A stretch of 15,205 bases of DNA from an uncultured bacterium (GTDB lineage Bacteria > Verrucomicrobiota > Kiritimatiellia > RFP12 > UBA1067). The notes beneath the pieces were generated by a model. It was not told the origin of the DNA. It was given only the letters and a program-made list of their open reading frames with translations, and did no database searches. Within the stretch, counting starts at the first letter, position 1, and every line of letters starts with the position of its first letter. The stretch covers positions 1 through 15,205 of the forward strand of contig CACYEO010000051.1 of assembly GCA_902773475.1 (NCBI GenBank), written 5' to 3'. The position numbers were made by a program, and so were the translations under genes. Shown piece by piece: positions 14,000-15,205 of this stretch.

Positions 14000-14992
14000 T
14001 CAGCATTCCTCCGGTTTCGGAGTTCTTCCCATCATGGCCGCGGCCGCGTCTTTCGCGGAAATTTCGCCGGCGCAGAGGGCGCGCACGGTTTCGCAAATCG
14101 GCATTTCCACTCCGAGCTCGCGGGCTATCGCGCAGACGGCTTTGGAATTGCCCACGCCCTCGGCGACCATTTTCATCGATGCGAGTATTTCGCCGATGTC
14201 CCTGCCTTTGCCGAGTTCTTCGCCTACATAGTGGTTGCGCGAATGGCGGCTTGTGCAGGTCACGATCAGGTCGCCGACGCCGGCGAGCCCGGAAAGCGTC
14301 TCCGGCCTGCCGCCGAACGCCGTGACGAAGCGCTTCATTTCCGCCAGGCCGCGCGTGATCAGCGCCGCGCGCGTGTTGTCGCCGAATCCAAGCCCGTCGG
14401 ACGCCCCGACCGCTATCGCGATCACGTTTTTGACGGCGCCGCCCACCTGTATGCCGGTCACGTCCGTAGAAGTGTATACCCGGAACCGCGGTCCCGACCA
14501 GATTTTCTGGATGTATTTCGCCCTCTTTGGATCGGCGCATGCCGCGACTATCGCTGTGGGTATGCCGCGCGAGACTTCCTCCGCGTGCGTCGGCCCGGCC
14601 AGGACCGTCACGTTTTCCACTCCAAGGATCTCTTCCGCAAGCGCGCTCATCGTCTTGCGGGTGTTTTCGCAGATGCCTTTGGTCAGGGACACCACCGGCG
14701 TCTCGTGCGGGAAAAGCCCTTTGAAACCTGCGGCTACGGCGGCGAAATACGCGCTGGGCGGGGCGAGCACTACGATGTCCGCGCCTTCGACCGCTTTGGC
14801 GCGGTCGGATTCGAGTTTCAGGGTGTCCGGCAGGGCGACGCCTTTCAGATAGCGGTCGTTGCGGCGCGTAGAGCGCATTTCCTCTATGTAGTCCGGGAAT
14901 GCGCCCCAAAGTACCGTTTCATGCCCGTAGCCCGACAGCAGGATGGCGTTCGCCGTGCCCCATCCCCCGTCGCCTATGATTGCGATTTTCAT
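14000..14992 (-). CDS. gpsA: NAD(P)+-dependent glycerol-3-phosphate dehydrogenase
   Basis: Reduces dihydroxyacetone phosphate to sn-glycerol-3-phosphate, the backbone for phospholipid synthesis, in the cytosol. The 330-residue product starts with the Rossmann motif IGDGGWGTA (6-14) and continues with SLTKGI (102-107), LAGPTHAEEV (131-140), GAVKNV with the catalytic Lys188 (185-190), NTRAALITRGL (206-216), AGVGDLIVTCTS (237-248) with SRN (251-253) and MKMVAEGV (273-280). The ATG at 14992 is chosen because it begins the Rossmann strand at residue 1-6 and has AGGG nine bases upstream; a longer start at 15034 would place coding sequence over the promoter. It is the first gene of the minus-strand block. 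Confidence 0.96.
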   Translation of the reverse strand: MKIAIIGDGGWGTANAILLSGYGHETVLWGAFPDYIEEMRSTRRNDRYLKGVALPDTLKLESDRAKAVEGADIVVLAPPSAYFAAVAAGFKGLFPHETPVVSLTKGICENTRKTMSALAEEILGVENVTVLAGPTHAEEVSRGIPTAIVAACADPKRAKYIQKIWSGPRFRVYTSTDVTGIQVGGAVKNVIAIAVGASDGLGFGDNTRAALITRGLAEMKRFVTAFGGRPETLSGLAGVGDLIVTCTSRHSRNHYVGEELGKGRDIGEILASMKMVAEGVGNSKAVCAIARELGVEMPICETVRALCAGEISAKDAAAAMMGRTPKPEEC

Positions 14993-15024
14993 GTAAAACC
15001 CTGTTTCTCTTGTATTGCAGGGGG

Positions 15025-15033
15025 AGTATAGCA
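15025..15033 (-). promoter_or_regulatory. Extended -10 promoter before gpsA
   Basis: On the minus strand TGCTATACT lies about 32 bases before the gpsA ATG: an extended -10 element with no good -35 match at normal spacing. Its TG follows directly on the T run of the hairpin at 15033-15050. It is the best candidate for the promoter that starts the gpsA-mutS-dnaB-prmC transcript. Confidence 0.55.
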
Positions 15034-15050
15034 AAAACCCCCGCGCGGGG
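15033..15050 (-). terminator. Short GC hairpin with T run upstream of gpsA
   Basis: Minus-strand reading gives CCCC-GCGC-GGGG followed by G and five T (15037-15033). The stem is only 4 bp but all G:C. It would end transcripts entering from the right of the window just before the gpsA promoter. On the plus strand the hairpin is followed by TGTTCGTTTT, so weak action in that direction is also possible. Confidence 0.4.
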
Positions 15051-15086
15051 TGTTCGTTTTCTCTGTCGTGTAGTTTGTCATTTGCA

Positions 15087-15119
15087 AAAGTAAACGCAAA
15101 TATTCAAAGCATTTACTTT
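15087..15119. repeat. Perfect 8-bp inverted repeat AAAGTAAA / TTTACTTT
   Basis: AAAGTAAA (15087-15094) and TTTACTTT (15112-15119) are exact reverse complements separated by 17 bases. A second pair, TTTGC (15081-15085) and GCAAA (15096-15100), overlaps the left arm. AT-rich arms with a roughly two-turn centre spacing look like an operator for a dimeric regulator, but nothing identifies the regulator. Confidence 0.45.
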
Positions 15120-15134
15120 ACTGGGTGGCTGATT

Positions 15135-15159
15135 GACGGGCCTAACATTCCGGGCCGTC
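15135..15159. repeat. Imperfect inverted repeat GACGGGCC / GGGCCGTC
   Basis: The outer five bases (GACGG, 15135-15139, and CCGTC, 15155-15159) pair perfectly. After one G-G mismatch two more C:G pairs follow, leaving a 9-base loop. Downstream on the plus strand comes CTTTCT, too weak to be called a terminator with confidence. Confidence 0.35.
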
Positions 15160-15205
15160 CTTTCTGGGTGATGAGACATAGAACTCCTTTATTGACTTAG
15201 GGCGC

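Larger units (their letters stand above)
15051..15205. other. Non-coding, AT-richer right edge
   Basis: No convincing gene is seen. A 61-codon plus-strand frame across 15015-15200 has no family resemblance or ribosome-binding site and starts inside the gpsA leader. The stretch is clearly more AT-rich than the coding DNA to its left and contains two inverted repeats, listed separately. It is probably the regulatory region or 3' end of a gene beyond the window. Confidence 0.5.

Noticed and set aside
13895..15031. 378-codon plus-strand frame
   Set aside because: Antisense to gpsA, with no recognisable domain.
15015..15200. 61-codon plus-strand frame at the right edge
   Set aside because: It starts inside the gpsA leader, has no ribosome-binding site and no similarity I recognise.

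Overview
This is a GC-rich, almost fully coding window (only the last ~200 bases and a few short gaps are non-coding). No marker here fixes the taxon. A secreted pectinase-type GH28 enzyme, a CsoR/efflux pair, a GMP synthase reduced to its ATPase part, and housekeeping genes in an unusual order would fit a gut or anaerobic bacterium, perhaps of the Verrucomicrobiota/Kiritimatiellota/Lentisphaerota group. That placement is a low-confidence inference.

Left part (1-4503). A 5'-complete GH28 polygalacturonase-like gene runs leftward off the window. Divergent from it, a sigma70-type promoter whose spacer is a near-perfect CsoR operator drives a CsoR/FrmR-family metal sensor and a permease of the SO_0444-type Cu/Zn efflux family: a compact, self-regulated metal-export operon. 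Next comes a stand-alone ATP-pyrophosphatase subunit of GMP synthase (no glutamine amidotransferase domain), followed after 7 bp by a family 2 glycosyltransferase. A hairpin terminator straddles the glycosyltransferase stop codon.

Right part (4488-14992), all on the minus strand and tightly packed with gaps of 16-68 bp. In transcription order: gpsA (glycerol-3-phosphate dehydrogenase), mutS (mismatch repair), dnaB (replicative helicase), prmC (release-factor methylase), cysS (cysteinyl-tRNA synthetase), tmk (dTMP kinase), a very divergent GatC-like PTS EIIC protein, and bioD (dethiobiotin synthetase). An extended -10 promoter is visible before gpsA and another before cysS, so the block may be two overlapping transcription units. 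The last bioD codons overlap the glycosyltransferase end on the opposite strand.

Most unusual item: the GatC-like protein (5228-6964). It keeps the galactitol-EIIC fold landmarks, but the conserved Asp of the GLDP motif is His, the IPHG His is lost, and about 150 residues of Ala/Glu/Pro-rich, probably helical sequence are inserted before the last membrane span. No EIIA, EIIB, HPr or EI gene is nearby. I see no CRISPR array, tRNA, rRNA, transposase or phage gene.
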